Part shown: positions 1-8,443 of the stretch, piece by piece
Position numbering within the stretch: the stretch's first letter is position 1
How the letters are laid out: the number at the start of each line of letters is the position of its first letter
Assembly (NCBI GenBank): GCA_013044475.1
Contig: JABEUM010000156.1
Coordinates: 1 to 43,035 of the forward strand
Source: Acidimicrobiaceae bacterium
Lineage (GTDB): Bacteria > Actinomycetota > Acidimicrobiia > Acidimicrobiales > Acidimicrobiaceae
DNA: 43,035 nucleotides
Reading direction: 5' to 3'
Notes under the pieces: model-generated
Told to the model about the DNA's origin: nothing
Databases searched by the model: none
The model's input: the letters and a program-made list of their open reading frames with translations, nothing else
Translations under genes and position numbers: made by a program

Positions 1-100
1 AGATATGGAGGGCATTTCGTTGAAACCAAACCTGGTCCCCCAAAGAAACAGGTACTTCTTGTCGCAAAGGGTCGCTCCTGCATCTCTAAGGGGCTCCGAG

Positions 101-370
101 ATGCCAGAACGTCTAAAATCCACCAGCTTCAACGTCCATCCAAAAGCGCATATCGTTATCGATACTCAGCTGTGCAATGGATGTCAATCGAGGGCCTGTG
201 TCTGGGCGTGTCCAGCCGAGCTCTTCGTAGCAAAATCCGATGGCGGAATTTTGTTCAACTACGAGAACTGCTTGGAATGCGGAACCTGTTATGTCGTGTG
301 CGAGGAAGAAGGCGCAATAACCTGGAGCTACCCCCCAGGTGGATTTGGAGTTGTCTTTTACCTTGGATAA
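101..370 (+). CDS. FixX-like ferredoxin (ETF/FixABCX-type), probable start at 101 (ORF opens at 5)
   Basis: CNGCQSRACVWACP and CLECGTCYVVC cysteine motifs, C-terminal ITWSYPPGGFGVVF typical of FixX; followed by ETF-beta-like gene. Confidence 0.85.
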   Translation: MPERLKSTSFNVHPKAHIVIDTQLCNGCQSRACVWACPAELFVAKSDGGILFNYENCLECGTCYVVCEEEGAITWSYPPGGFGVVFYLG

Positions 371-1226
371 CTTGAGTGATGCCTTAGATCTGAAGCTAAA
401 GTCCAAGTGTCTGATCGTTACGATCTCTGCAGGTGAGCCGTACTATGACACCGACGGGGTTCTGGTCGCTACAGACCAGGGTCCTACCCCAACCGAACTC
501 ACCGCACTATATTTCGCCCGGAAGCTCGCCGACGATCTTGGCCTCTTTGTCGTTTCCACCAGCTTTTGCTCGTCTAGATCGACTTTTGCACTCTTAGAAT
601 CGATCGACCTAGGTGCCGACTATGCCGTGAGGATCCCAAATAGCCTTGGCACCTCCAGCATCGAAGCTACCGCAGCACTCGTCGAGAAGTTAGCGGGCCG
701 ACTCATCCTCATGGGTGGTTCACCATCGGGCCACCTGGAATCGCCTGCTTCCATCGAGCTGGCGGCAAAACTTAAACTACCATTAGTGGCATCGGCATAT
801 CAGATAGCATCTCACGGCGGGCCCGGGCACAAAAGGATGCTCGCCAGTAGGCACTGTTTCAATAGCCATTACGAAGAGTTGGAGATCAGAGATCGGGCGG
901 TTGTCTGTTTTGAAGCTACTAAGCCGATTCCCATGAGGTCCCCTCTTGCTAAGGCCCTATCACTCGAAGAGCGCCTGTTTGAATTTACCTATTTAGCATC
1001 AGGTCAGACAGGGTCCAAGCCGAGCGGAGGGTTGAGGACGATACCTTTCAAGATCCCGTCGGGCCATCTAGCTCCACCACTGGGGAAAAACGAGTTCGAA
1101 AAACTATCCTCTATTCTTGGGGTCGACGATACTTCACGCCATGGAGAGACCATAGATACCGATCCAGCCTCCGCCGCCTTGTTGATACTAAAGAGGCTCA
1201 GAGGGTGGGGGATCTTAGAAAAATGA
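339..1226 (+). CDS. Electron transfer flavoprotein beta-subunit-like protein (probably mycofactocin-associated)
   Basis: ETF-domain character (GADYAVRIPN...LILMGGSPSGHLESPASIELAAKLKLPLV), overlaps the FixX gene and precedes mftE. Confidence 0.7.
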   Translation: MDLELSFTLDNLSDALDLKLKSKCLIVTISAGEPYYDTDGVLVATDQGPTPTELTALYFARKLADDLGLFVVSTSFCSSRSTFALLESIDLGADYAVRIPNSLGTSSIEATAALVEKLAGRLILMGGSPSGHLESPASIELAAKLKLPLVASAYQIASHGGPGHKRMLASRHCFNSHYEELEIRDRAVVCFEATKPIPMRSPLAKALSLEERLFEFTYLASGQTGSKPSGGLRTIPFKIPSGHLAPPLGKNEFEKLSSILGVDDTSRHGETIDTDPASAALLILKRLRGWGILEK

Positions 1227-1975
1227 GTCTGCAACTAGCGAAAATGACCGCCCGAGATGCTAAGACTGCCTTATCGAGCAGGGTCTTGGTTATCCCATTG
1301 GGATCCACCGAACAGCACGGTCCACACCTACCCCTTGCAACTGACACGACCATAACGTCGAAGATCACCCAGAGTCTGATCGACCTCAGACCGGAACAGG
1401 CAATCGTCGCCCCAATGATCCCCTTTGGCTGTTCAGGAGAACATTCCATGATTCCGGGAACTCTTTCCGTAAGCACCCAGGCGTTGGAGTTCTACCTGGT
1501 CGAGCTGGTTAGATCGTCCGAAGCTAACCAGGCGATAGCGATAGTATCGGCCCATGGAGGAAACGCCGTTTCACTCCTCAATGCCCACCGGATCCTGCAG
1601 AGTGAAGGGCGCAAGATCATGGCTTGGATACCAACCGTCGACGCTCTAATTTCCGCAGCAGAGCGCCATCAGGCGCCTTTGAGCTTCCGAGGTCTCTGGC
1701 AGCCCGATCTGCACGCCGGCAGAACCGAAACTTCGATCATGCTCGCACTAGACCCAACTTCGGTAAATGTCCAAGCGGCCCGAGCTGGGGCCCTGGAGGA
1801 CCCAGCGAAACTGATCGAGATGATGAAGGTTGGTGGCATCGGGGCGGTCTCGAAAAACGGCGTGATCGGCGATCCTGCTGGAGCATCGGTAGAAGAGGGC
1901 TTACTTATTCTTTCCGCTTTCGCCGAAGATCTCATAAGCAAGTTTGACAAGTTCTATCAGAAGGTTATCTCTTAG
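1223..1975 (+). CDS. mftE: Creatininase-family peptidase, mycofactocin precursor peptidase MftE-like (ATGA overlap with upstream gene)
   Basis: IPLGSTEQHGPHLPLATDT, VSAHGGN, DLHAGRTETSIML motifs; neighbouring mycofactocin-type SDR. Confidence 0.75.
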   Translation: MSLQLAKMTARDAKTALSSRVLVIPLGSTEQHGPHLPLATDTTITSKITQSLIDLRPEQAIVAPMIPFGCSGEHSMIPGTLSVSTQALEFYLVELVRSSEANQAIAIVSAHGGNAVSLLNAHRILQSEGRKIMAWIPTVDALISAAERHQAPLSFRGLWQPDLHAGRTETSIMLALDPTSVNVQAARAGALEDPAKLIEMMKVGGIGAVSKNGVIGDPAGASVEEGLLILSAFAEDLISKFDKFYQKVIS

Positions 1976-1976
1976 C

Positions 1977-2771
1977 ATGGAAAGCCAAAATGGCCCCACA
2001 AAGGTAGCAATCGTCTCGGGTGCTGCGCGCGGAATCGGACGGGCGATTGCAACCGAACTCGCAGCTCAAGGCTGGCGAGTGGTGGCCATCGACATCTGCG
2101 ACAATATCCCGCTGGTTCCATATCCACTCTCGAGCAGCGAAGAACTCCAATCGCTATCGAATGCGAACGGAGTAGAAACAATGGAGATCGACGTCCGAGA
2201 TCCACAGGCGTGTGCCAAAGCCGCCAAACTGGCCGAATCCCTTGGCCAATTAACTGCGGCGATAGCATGTGCTGGAGTTATCATCGGCGGGGAACCAGCT
2301 TGGCTCTCGACCCCGGAGTCCACGAGAATCCTCTTCGACGTGAACTATTTTGGGGTGATAAACCTTATGCAAGCAGCTTTGGCCTCAATGCTTCAGAATT
2401 CCCAAGATCGGCAGGGACGACTAATTGCGATCTCATCGGCTGGAGCAAAGCGGCCGCTAAATCTGTTATCGCACTATTGCGCCTCAAAGGCCGCGGTCAG
2501 CGCTTATATGTCAAATCTTGCCCTGGAGCTGTCCGGCACATCGATCACAGCTAACGCCGTCTCCCCAGGATCGACCGCCACGCCAATCCTCGAAGCGTCG
2601 GCAAAACTCTATGCACTAGCGAGCGAAGAGGAGTTCAAGGTACACCACACCACCAAGAGATTGATCTCTCCTTCTGAGGTTGCCGAGTCGGTTCTCTTCT
2701 TACTATCCGACGCCGCCTCGTCAATAACGGGAAGTGAACTGCTAATTGATGGCGGATTACGCCTTACCTAA
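1977..2771 (+). CDS. Mycofactocin-coupled SDR family oxidoreductase
   Basis: TGxxxGIG-type motif (SGAARGIGRAIA), YCASK catalytic motif, extended segment after GWRVVAIDICDNIPLVPYPL typical of mycofactocin-coupled SDRs. Confidence 0.75.
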   Translation: MESQNGPTKVAIVSGAARGIGRAIATELAAQGWRVVAIDICDNIPLVPYPLSSSEELQSLSNANGVETMEIDVRDPQACAKAAKLAESLGQLTAAIACAGVIIGGEPAWLSTPESTRILFDVNYFGVINLMQAALASMLQNSQDRQGRLIAISSAGAKRPLNLLSHYCASKAAVSAYMSNLALELSGTSITANAVSPGSTATPILEASAKLYALASEEEFKVHHTTKRLISPSEVAESVLFLLSDAASSITGSELLIDGGLRLT

Positions 2772-2802
2772 AGGTCCAGGGCCACAGCTAGTACCCACGC
2801 TG

Positions 2803-4032
2803 TCATAGCTCGAACCCTTCCGCCTTGAGCGCCTTCAGCACCATATCGGCCGATGCAACAAGCGCTTCGTCAGACCCCAACTTGCCGACAAGCTGGATTG
2901 AAACCGGCACCCGTTGGCCGCTCACTCCGATTCCTTGCCCCAGATCACCGCTCATTCCCCGATCTTTTCTCACAGCGTCACAGAAGCTCGAGGGGAGGGC
3001 AAAAGAGATTGCAGGTAATCCAGCCACATTAAAAGGCAAGGTATTGACATTGATCCAACGCTTGTACGCGTTTTTAAGCGATGGCACCTCAAATGGAACC
3101 GAAGCAAGAGCTAAGGTTCCAAAACTGCCTACCAGCTCCGAAACCACCTTTGAAAAAGTCCTACCGACCTCCAACGCCTCTTCATAATCAGCGGCAGACT
3201 TGGTTCGGTAGAGTTGGAATCGACTCCAAATTCCTGGGTCTATTCGGTGGTGTTGATTAACCGCTAGTTCATTATTTCGAATTGCTTCATAGCCCATAAT
3301 GACCCCACCGACCTCCCACGCCCTGGAAAGTCCTGGGTTTTCTAGATTGGTAAGTTTCACCGCGGCCAAGGTCAGCGCCTCGTCTATCGTCGCTTCGATC
3401 AATTCAGACTCCGAAGTCCTAATTCTTCCTGCACTCTGGTAGGGGTCTGCTCCGAGGTCGATATCACCCTCAAACAACCAAGATAGGCCGGTCCAAATCT
3501 GCGGAATTGAGCTAGCCAGCGGACCTATCGTGTCTAGGGACTGCGAAAGTGGATATACACCGGCAGTCGAAGCCCTACCTAAAGACGTCTTTAAGCCAAT
3601 CACTGCGCAGCAAGTCGCCGGTATTCTTATCGACCCACCGGTATCGGTTCCGTAGGCCACATCGGCAATCCCCCGAGCGACCGCCACCGCACTTCCACTG
3701 GAAGATCCGCCGGGTATAAGTTCAGGGGAAATCGGGTTTACCGGTGTTCCGTACCACGGGTTGATCCCTTGTGCACCAAAAGCCAGTTCGGTGAGATTCG
3801 CCTTTCCGATGATTCGAGCTCCGCTGCGTCGAGCACTTGTCACGATTGGAGCGTCTTGCTCGGCGGGTTTCGCAGTTGAAGCGACGAGACGAGACCCAGC
3901 AGTGGTAATGGTCCCTTCGACATCAATTAAGTCCTTCACGGCAAGGGTCGGACCATCACCAGAAGACTCAGTTAGCTCGATCGCCCAGTTAAATGGACTC
4001 AGGCCCTTTGGATCAGCTTCAGCACCGGTCAA
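2803..4032 (-). CDS. Amidase (amidase signature family)
   Basis: LAVKDLIDVEG, GGSSSGSAVAVARGIADVAYGTDTGGSIRIPA signature. Confidence 0.9.
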   Translation of the reverse strand: MTGAEADPKGLSPFNWAIELTESSGDGPTLAVKDLIDVEGTITTAGSRLVASTAKPAEQDAPIVTSARRSGARIIGKANLTELAFGAQGINPWYGTPVNPISPELIPGGSSSGSAVAVARGIADVAYGTDTGGSIRIPATCCAVIGLKTSLGRASTAGVYPLSQSLDTIGPLASSIPQIWTGLSWLFEGDIDLGADPYQSAGRIRTSESELIEATIDEALTLAAVKLTNLENPGLSRAWEVGGVIMGYEAIRNNELAVNQHHRIDPGIWSRFQLYRTKSAADYEEALEVGRTFSKVVSELVGSFGTLALASVPFEVPSLKNAYKRWINVNTLPFNVAGLPAISFALPSSFCDAVRKDRGMSGDLGQGIGVSGQRVPVSIQLVGKLGSDEALVASADMVLKALKAEGFEL

Positions 4033-4117
4033 AATCTACTCCACATCATTAGAAACCAAAGAGTCGCGGCAGTCCGATACTGCCATGACTCGACTAAGCG
4101 CCAAGTGGCTTTTCTCG

Positions 4118-5197
4118 CTAATCTACACTAAGAGTAGAGACGCCCGTCACATTACCAAGGGTATTTAGCTCTGACGAGGTGCCAATCCCCTTCAGGTAAA
4201 GATCGAAGAAGGCGACGCTGACGTTAACGACCGCCTGTTCGTATGGGTCGTTAGCTGTGTAGGGGGCTAGGTGGTCGGCACCTAGCAGGTCTAAATAGTA
4301 CTTTGTCGGCGGAGCTTGAGCAAATATCTGCTGTGAGTCTCCAGGAGGGTTGACCGTGTCAGCGCTACCCTGTGTTACCAAAATAGGCAGTGGCGGGGTC
4401 GAAAAGTAACTTCCACCAAAAGGGGGGAATTCGGCTCCAGACAAGACCGCTAGCGCCTTGACGCCAGGTATCGCACAGCAGCTGTTATACGCTGCTGCCA
4501 GCACGGTGTCTCCCCCATCGCTCTGCCCAGCCAGCGCGACGCTAGAGAGATCTAGCATCCCATGCAGCGACGAATTCCTAGTCAGCGCGATGGTGTTTAG
4601 ATTCGCTAGAGCGGCTTTGATGTCTTGTGGCTGGTTCAACAGATCAGACTCGTACAGGTCGGACTGGCTTTCATTGTTCAAATTGACGTTGTGCTCAGTC
4701 AACCCAGCGAGTGAAGTCAAGGGGAAAATCGGAGCGGCTACGATAAAGCCCGCCTGCACCCACCCTTGGATCAAAGGAAAATAGTTCATCGGATTTAGAT
4801 CAAAACCATGAGCGAAAACTATTACCGGGTAGGGGCCATGGATTAGTGCAGTTTCAGCATCTAACACCGGCCCAGAACCCGACGTAATAGCAGGATAGAA
4901 TATCTGAAGCTCGAAGCTCCTTACGACGCACGTAGCGTTCAGGGGCGGACAGATCGACCGCCCCGGCTCGGTGACCACGTCTTGATACAGACCCACTCCC
5001 AACGGCCCGCTGGGATAGGTAGTGGTCGTGGAGGTTGGTCTTGGCGGAGAGGTTGACGTGGTAGTACCGGCGTCGAGGGGCGACGAGCCGAAATCCTTCT
5101 TCGCAACGAAAAGAGCCGACGCGCCAACAACCACTGCAACAACCGCGAGGGTGCGAATCAGTCGGGCGGTTCGACCTAGCCTCCTTGGCCGAACCAC
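4118..5197 (-). CDS. Secreted/membrane-anchored alpha/beta hydrolase
   Basis: N-terminal TM segment, YPVIVFAHGFDLNP and ALAGQSDGGDT nucleophile elbow, GADHLAPY. Confidence 0.8.
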   Translation of the reverse strand: MVRPRRLGRTARLIRTLAVVAVVVGASALFVAKKDFGSSPLDAGTTTSTSPPRPTSTTTTYPSGPLGVGLYQDVVTEPGRSICPPLNATCVVRSFELQIFYPAITSGSGPVLDAETALIHGPYPVIVFAHGFDLNPMNYFPLIQGWVQAGFIVAAPIFPLTSLAGLTEHNVNLNNESQSDLYESDLLNQPQDIKAALANLNTIALTRNSSLHGMLDLSSVALAGQSDGGDTVLAAAYNSCCAIPGVKALAVLSGAEFPPFGGSYFSTPPLPILVTQGSADTVNPPGDSQQIFAQAPPTKYYLDLLGADHLAPYTANDPYEQAVVNVSVAFFDLYLKGIGTSSELNTLGNVTGVSTLSVD

Positions 5198-5668
5198 TCA
5201 GGCTGTCACCTCGTCTATATCTTCACCGGACTCCAGCTTCGAAAGCATTTCCACTCTACGCGAGTGCCTTCCTCCGTCGAAACTAGACCCCAAGAAGGCG
5301 TCGACAATCGCTATAGCCAGTTCAGTTCCCAATAGACGAGCACCGAGCGATAAAACGTTAGCGTCATTGTGTTGACGCGCTAAACGGGCAGATAGCTCGT
5401 TGTAGCATAGGGCAGCTCTTACGCCTTTGACCTTGTTGGCAGCTAACTGCTCACCTTGTCCTGATCCCCCGAACACAATTGCAAAGTCCGCCTTTTTGGC
5501 AACTACCGCCCTTGCCGCTGGAGCGCAGTAACGCGGGTAATCAACCGAGGTAGAGTCGTCGTGAGTTCCAAAATCAATTACCTTCACGCCAAGGTCACCT
5601 AGGTGCCCTTTGACGACCTCTTTCAGTTGGAAGCCAGCATGATCAGATCCGAGAGCAACAGTCGGCAT
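5198..5668 (-). CDS. rpiB: Ribose-5-phosphate isomerase B
   Basis: VALGSDHAGFQLKE...VDYPRYC...GSGQGEQLAANKVKGVRAALCY...HNDANVLSLGAR. Confidence 0.95.
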   Translation of the reverse strand: MPTVALGSDHAGFQLKEVVKGHLGDLGVKVIDFGTHDDSTSVDYPRYCAPAARAVVAKKADFAIVFGGSGQGEQLAANKVKGVRAALCYNELSARLARQHNDANVLSLGARLLGTELAIAIVDAFLGSSFDGGRHSRRVEMLSKLESGEDIDEVTA

Positions 5669-5673
5669 GGGGT

Positions 5674-6159
5674 CTACAGGTAGGTGCCGGGACGTTGCAC
5701 GTCTTCATGCGCTCCAGGCATCAGCTGCTTGTTTCGCATCTCTTCTAGTTGAGATCGTGCGGCGAGCTGCTGAGCGAACAGGGTCGCCTGTATCCCATGG
5801 AAAAGCCCCTCCAACCATCCCACGAGCTGCGCCTGGGCAATTCTTAGCTCCGATTCACTCGGGACATCGTCTCCGGCAAAGGGCAGGCTAACCCTCTTTA
5901 GCTCGCTTGCAAGATCGTCTGAAAGTCCAGAAGCGAGCTCCTCGATCGAGCGTTGGTAGATCTCCTTCAGCCTCGTGCGGGTCGTTTCGTCGGGGTTGAA
6001 CGACCTGACTTCTTCGAGGAGACCCTTGATCATCGAGCCGATCCTTAGAACCTTGGCTGGCGAAGATATAACTTCAGTCTCGCTGGCCTCCTCGCCAGGC
6101 GCGGGAATTACCTCGGCCGACTTGCTTTCCCCACTTACCCCGTCCATCGGGACCTCCAT
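5674..6159 (-). CDS. bpa: Bacterial proteasome activator Bpa (DUF2587 family)
   Basis: VLRIGSMIKGLLEEVRSFNPDE...LVGWLEGLFHGIQATLFAQQLAARSQLEEMR and C-terminal RPGTYL resembling the GQYL tail. Confidence 0.88.
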   Translation of the reverse strand: MEVPMDGVSGESKSAEVIPAPGEEASETEVISSPAKVLRIGSMIKGLLEEVRSFNPDETTRTRLKEIYQRSIEELASGLSDDLASELKRVSLPFAGDDVPSESELRIAQAQLVGWLEGLFHGIQATLFAQQLAARSQLEEMRNKQLMPGAHEDVQRPGTYL

Positions 6160-6233
6160 CTATAGCTACAAAGAAATCACTGTTAGATCCGTGACCTTTA
6201 GAGGGACATATTAGAGGGCTCTAACCTAACCAC

Positions 6234-7517
6234 CTAGCCGATAGCACACAAAAGTGGCACCTTTACTTCTTGAGTGCTTAGGCCACCATGCCTGCAGACA
6301 AGCTTAAATGGTCCGGTGTCGTCCGGATCAAAAAACGAAACAGGCGAAGTCGCAATGAGGGCGACATCACCGAGGCGCCTCGAAACTTCTTGCGACATCT
6401 TCGGTCCAAGGATCTCCTGTTCTATCACCTGTTGCCTCGTCAGCACTCTGCAGACCCCGGCGAAGGTCTCCTCGAGCTCCTTAGCCGCCTCTTCTAGGCT
6501 ACCCGACCGTAGATGCAGCCAACGAAAACGACCCTCTCCACTTTGGAAGCTAACTTGAGATTGTACATTATCGGGTATCACCAGCGGCTCGTCTAAAACC
6601 TCCACCTGCCCGTGATCTGCCGTTACCAAAAGTCCAGCGCCCCTTGGCAGGGCTTCAGTAATTCTCTTAATCATAAAGTCTAGGTAGATAAGCTCTTCAA
6701 GATAACGATCCCCAAGACCGAACTCGTGGGCTGTCGAGTCAATTCCCTCGTAGTACGCGTAGATGAACTTCTCGCCGTTAGCGAGCAACTCCTTTATCCA
6801 TGAGCCGATTCCACTCTGGGTCCGCCACGATGAGTTTCTGGAGGAACGGAGGTGTGCGAGTGAAAATTCAGACTTCTCGAGCCCAGACTTGGTCACCACT
6901 GCCGGGTGGAGCCCGAAAAAAGGCTCAACCGGTGCGATCCTATAGGGATTCACGTCCATCGAAACCTTCTTGCCTCCGGTAGACCACCTCAGAGTGTTCA
7001 TCACGCTCCTAGGACCAACCCGCATCCTGTATCCAACTAGACCGTGCAGGGATGGCGGTAGGCCGGTAGTTATCGAAGTCAAGGCGCTCGCAGTTGTCGT
7101 CGGAGCTACTGAATCTATGGTGATCCTCTTGAGCGAACCCAACATCTCCAGGTCAGAAAGATGCGCTTCAAGCTGCGAGGAACCTAGACCATCTACGACG
7201 AACACGACCATTTGGTCTAAGCCATCTAGCTCCGAAAAGAGCCAACTCGAGTCACTTGGATCAGTCGACCCAGCCCGAATGACCTCCCGTCGAAAGCGAT
7301 CCGGCGCCGGAATGGACCCTCTATGTCCACTTTGAGCAAGCCTGTAGACGACCGCCGGGAGCAGATTCGAGAGGCATGCTCCGGAATAGTCAGGCACGCA
7401 CCATTCGCTTATCGGATCTGAATCCATCTCTACCATATGAGATAACATAACACCGATATGCTCAGTAACACTTAAGCGGCTATAGAAGTGGCCCGTAACT
7501 GGGCCGTTCCTGAACAT
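6234..7517 (-). CDS. Alkaline phosphatase family protein (nucleotide pyrophosphatase/phosphodiesterase-like)
   Basis: VVFVVDGLGSSQL, APTTTASALTSITTGLPPSLHGLVGY, YYEGIDSTAHEFG, LLVTADHGQ. Confidence 0.85.
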   Translation of the reverse strand: MFRNGPVTGHFYSRLSVTEHIGVMLSHMVEMDSDPISEWCVPDYSGACLSNLLPAVVYRLAQSGHRGSIPAPDRFRREVIRAGSTDPSDSSWLFSELDGLDQMVVFVVDGLGSSQLEAHLSDLEMLGSLKRITIDSVAPTTTASALTSITTGLPPSLHGLVGYRMRVGPRSVMNTLRWSTGGKKVSMDVNPYRIAPVEPFFGLHPAVVTKSGLEKSEFSLAHLRSSRNSSWRTQSGIGSWIKELLANGEKFIYAYYEGIDSTAHEFGLGDRYLEELIYLDFMIKRITEALPRGAGLLVTADHGQVEVLDEPLVIPDNVQSQVSFQSGEGRFRWLHLRSGSLEEAAKELEETFAGVCRVLTRQQVIEQEILGPKMSQEVSRRLGDVALIATSPVSFFDPDDTGPFKLVCRHGGLSTQEVKVPLLCAIG

Positions 7518-7896
7518 TAAGTCAACGGACGATACGACTCGAATCAGCCGAGGTTAATACAGATATTCAGGACCTAGGGCTGAGACCATCAAGGTTAGGT
7601 TCCCCCTATATGGTTCTTCGAATTACAAAAAGGGCGGCTATACCCAAAGAATCCTGCTTCCTACGATGGAAACTCACATATGTCTCCTCGAAGAGTGGCT
7701 GCTTCAATTAGGTCATCGTAAATTTGAGCATTGCCGACTAATTCTCAAGTGACCTCAAAGCGCGCTATCCAGCAGTAGGGCCAGACGACAACCACAAGGC
7801 CAGCATTTTTACTTTTTGTGAGCTGTTAATTGTGACAAATGCATATCAATTGAGATCAAATCATAAGACCCGGCCCAATCTGACTACGATGGAGCA

Positions 7897-8415
7897 GTGA
7901 AGGTGTCGACTAGAGGTGACTACGCATCAAGGGCCTTATTGTCCTTGGCATTGCATGAAAATGAACCAGGCCCAACCTCAGTCCACGAAGTGGCCGAAAG
8001 GACGGGTCTTCCGCAGCCGTATCTCGAGCAGATCCTCTTGGCGCTAAAAGGCGCAGGCCTAGTGCGATCAAAAAGAGGGGTAGGCGGTGGATACATTCTT
8101 GCCAGGTCCCCTTCGGAAATCACCCTCGCTCAGATCGTCTCGGCAGTCGATGGTCCAATCGTTGCGGGCGATTTCGGAGAACCACACGAAAACGGCGCTT
8201 GCGAGCACGAAGGACAATGTGTCCTGCTAGGCGTCTGGTCGGAAGTTGGAGCGCATATGAGGAGCCATCTGCACTCATACACCCTCGCCGAGATGGTAGA
8301 CCGATCCAGGGGCTCTAAGGCAAATGAGACACTCGACCCCTCCACCTCACATTCCCATGAATCAACCTCCAACGGTGCCCTAGATTCAGAACAGTCGTTG
8401 TCCAGGGGGAATTAA
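7897..8415 (+). CDS. Rrf2 family transcriptional regulator (GTG start)
   Basis: MKVSTRGDYASRALLSLALHE...LPQPYLEQILLALKGAGLVRSKRGVGGGYILARSP; CEHEGQC motif. Confidence 0.9.
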   Translation: MKVSTRGDYASRALLSLALHENEPGPTSVHEVAERTGLPQPYLEQILLALKGAGLVRSKRGVGGGYILARSPSEITLAQIVSAVDGPIVAGDFGEPHENGACEHEGQCVLLGVWSEVGAHMRSHLHSYTLAEMVDRSRGSKANETLDPSTSHSHESTSNGALDSEQSLSRGN

Positions 8416-8443
8416 CGAAGCCGAATACGGCCCGCACTTAGAA

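Noticed and set aside
7518-7896. Possible tRNA or small RNA in the 379-nt divergent intergenic region
   Set aside because: No tRNA-like arms or convincing hairpin/terminator recognised by eye; only an 8-bp TCAATTGA palindrome at 7846-7853.
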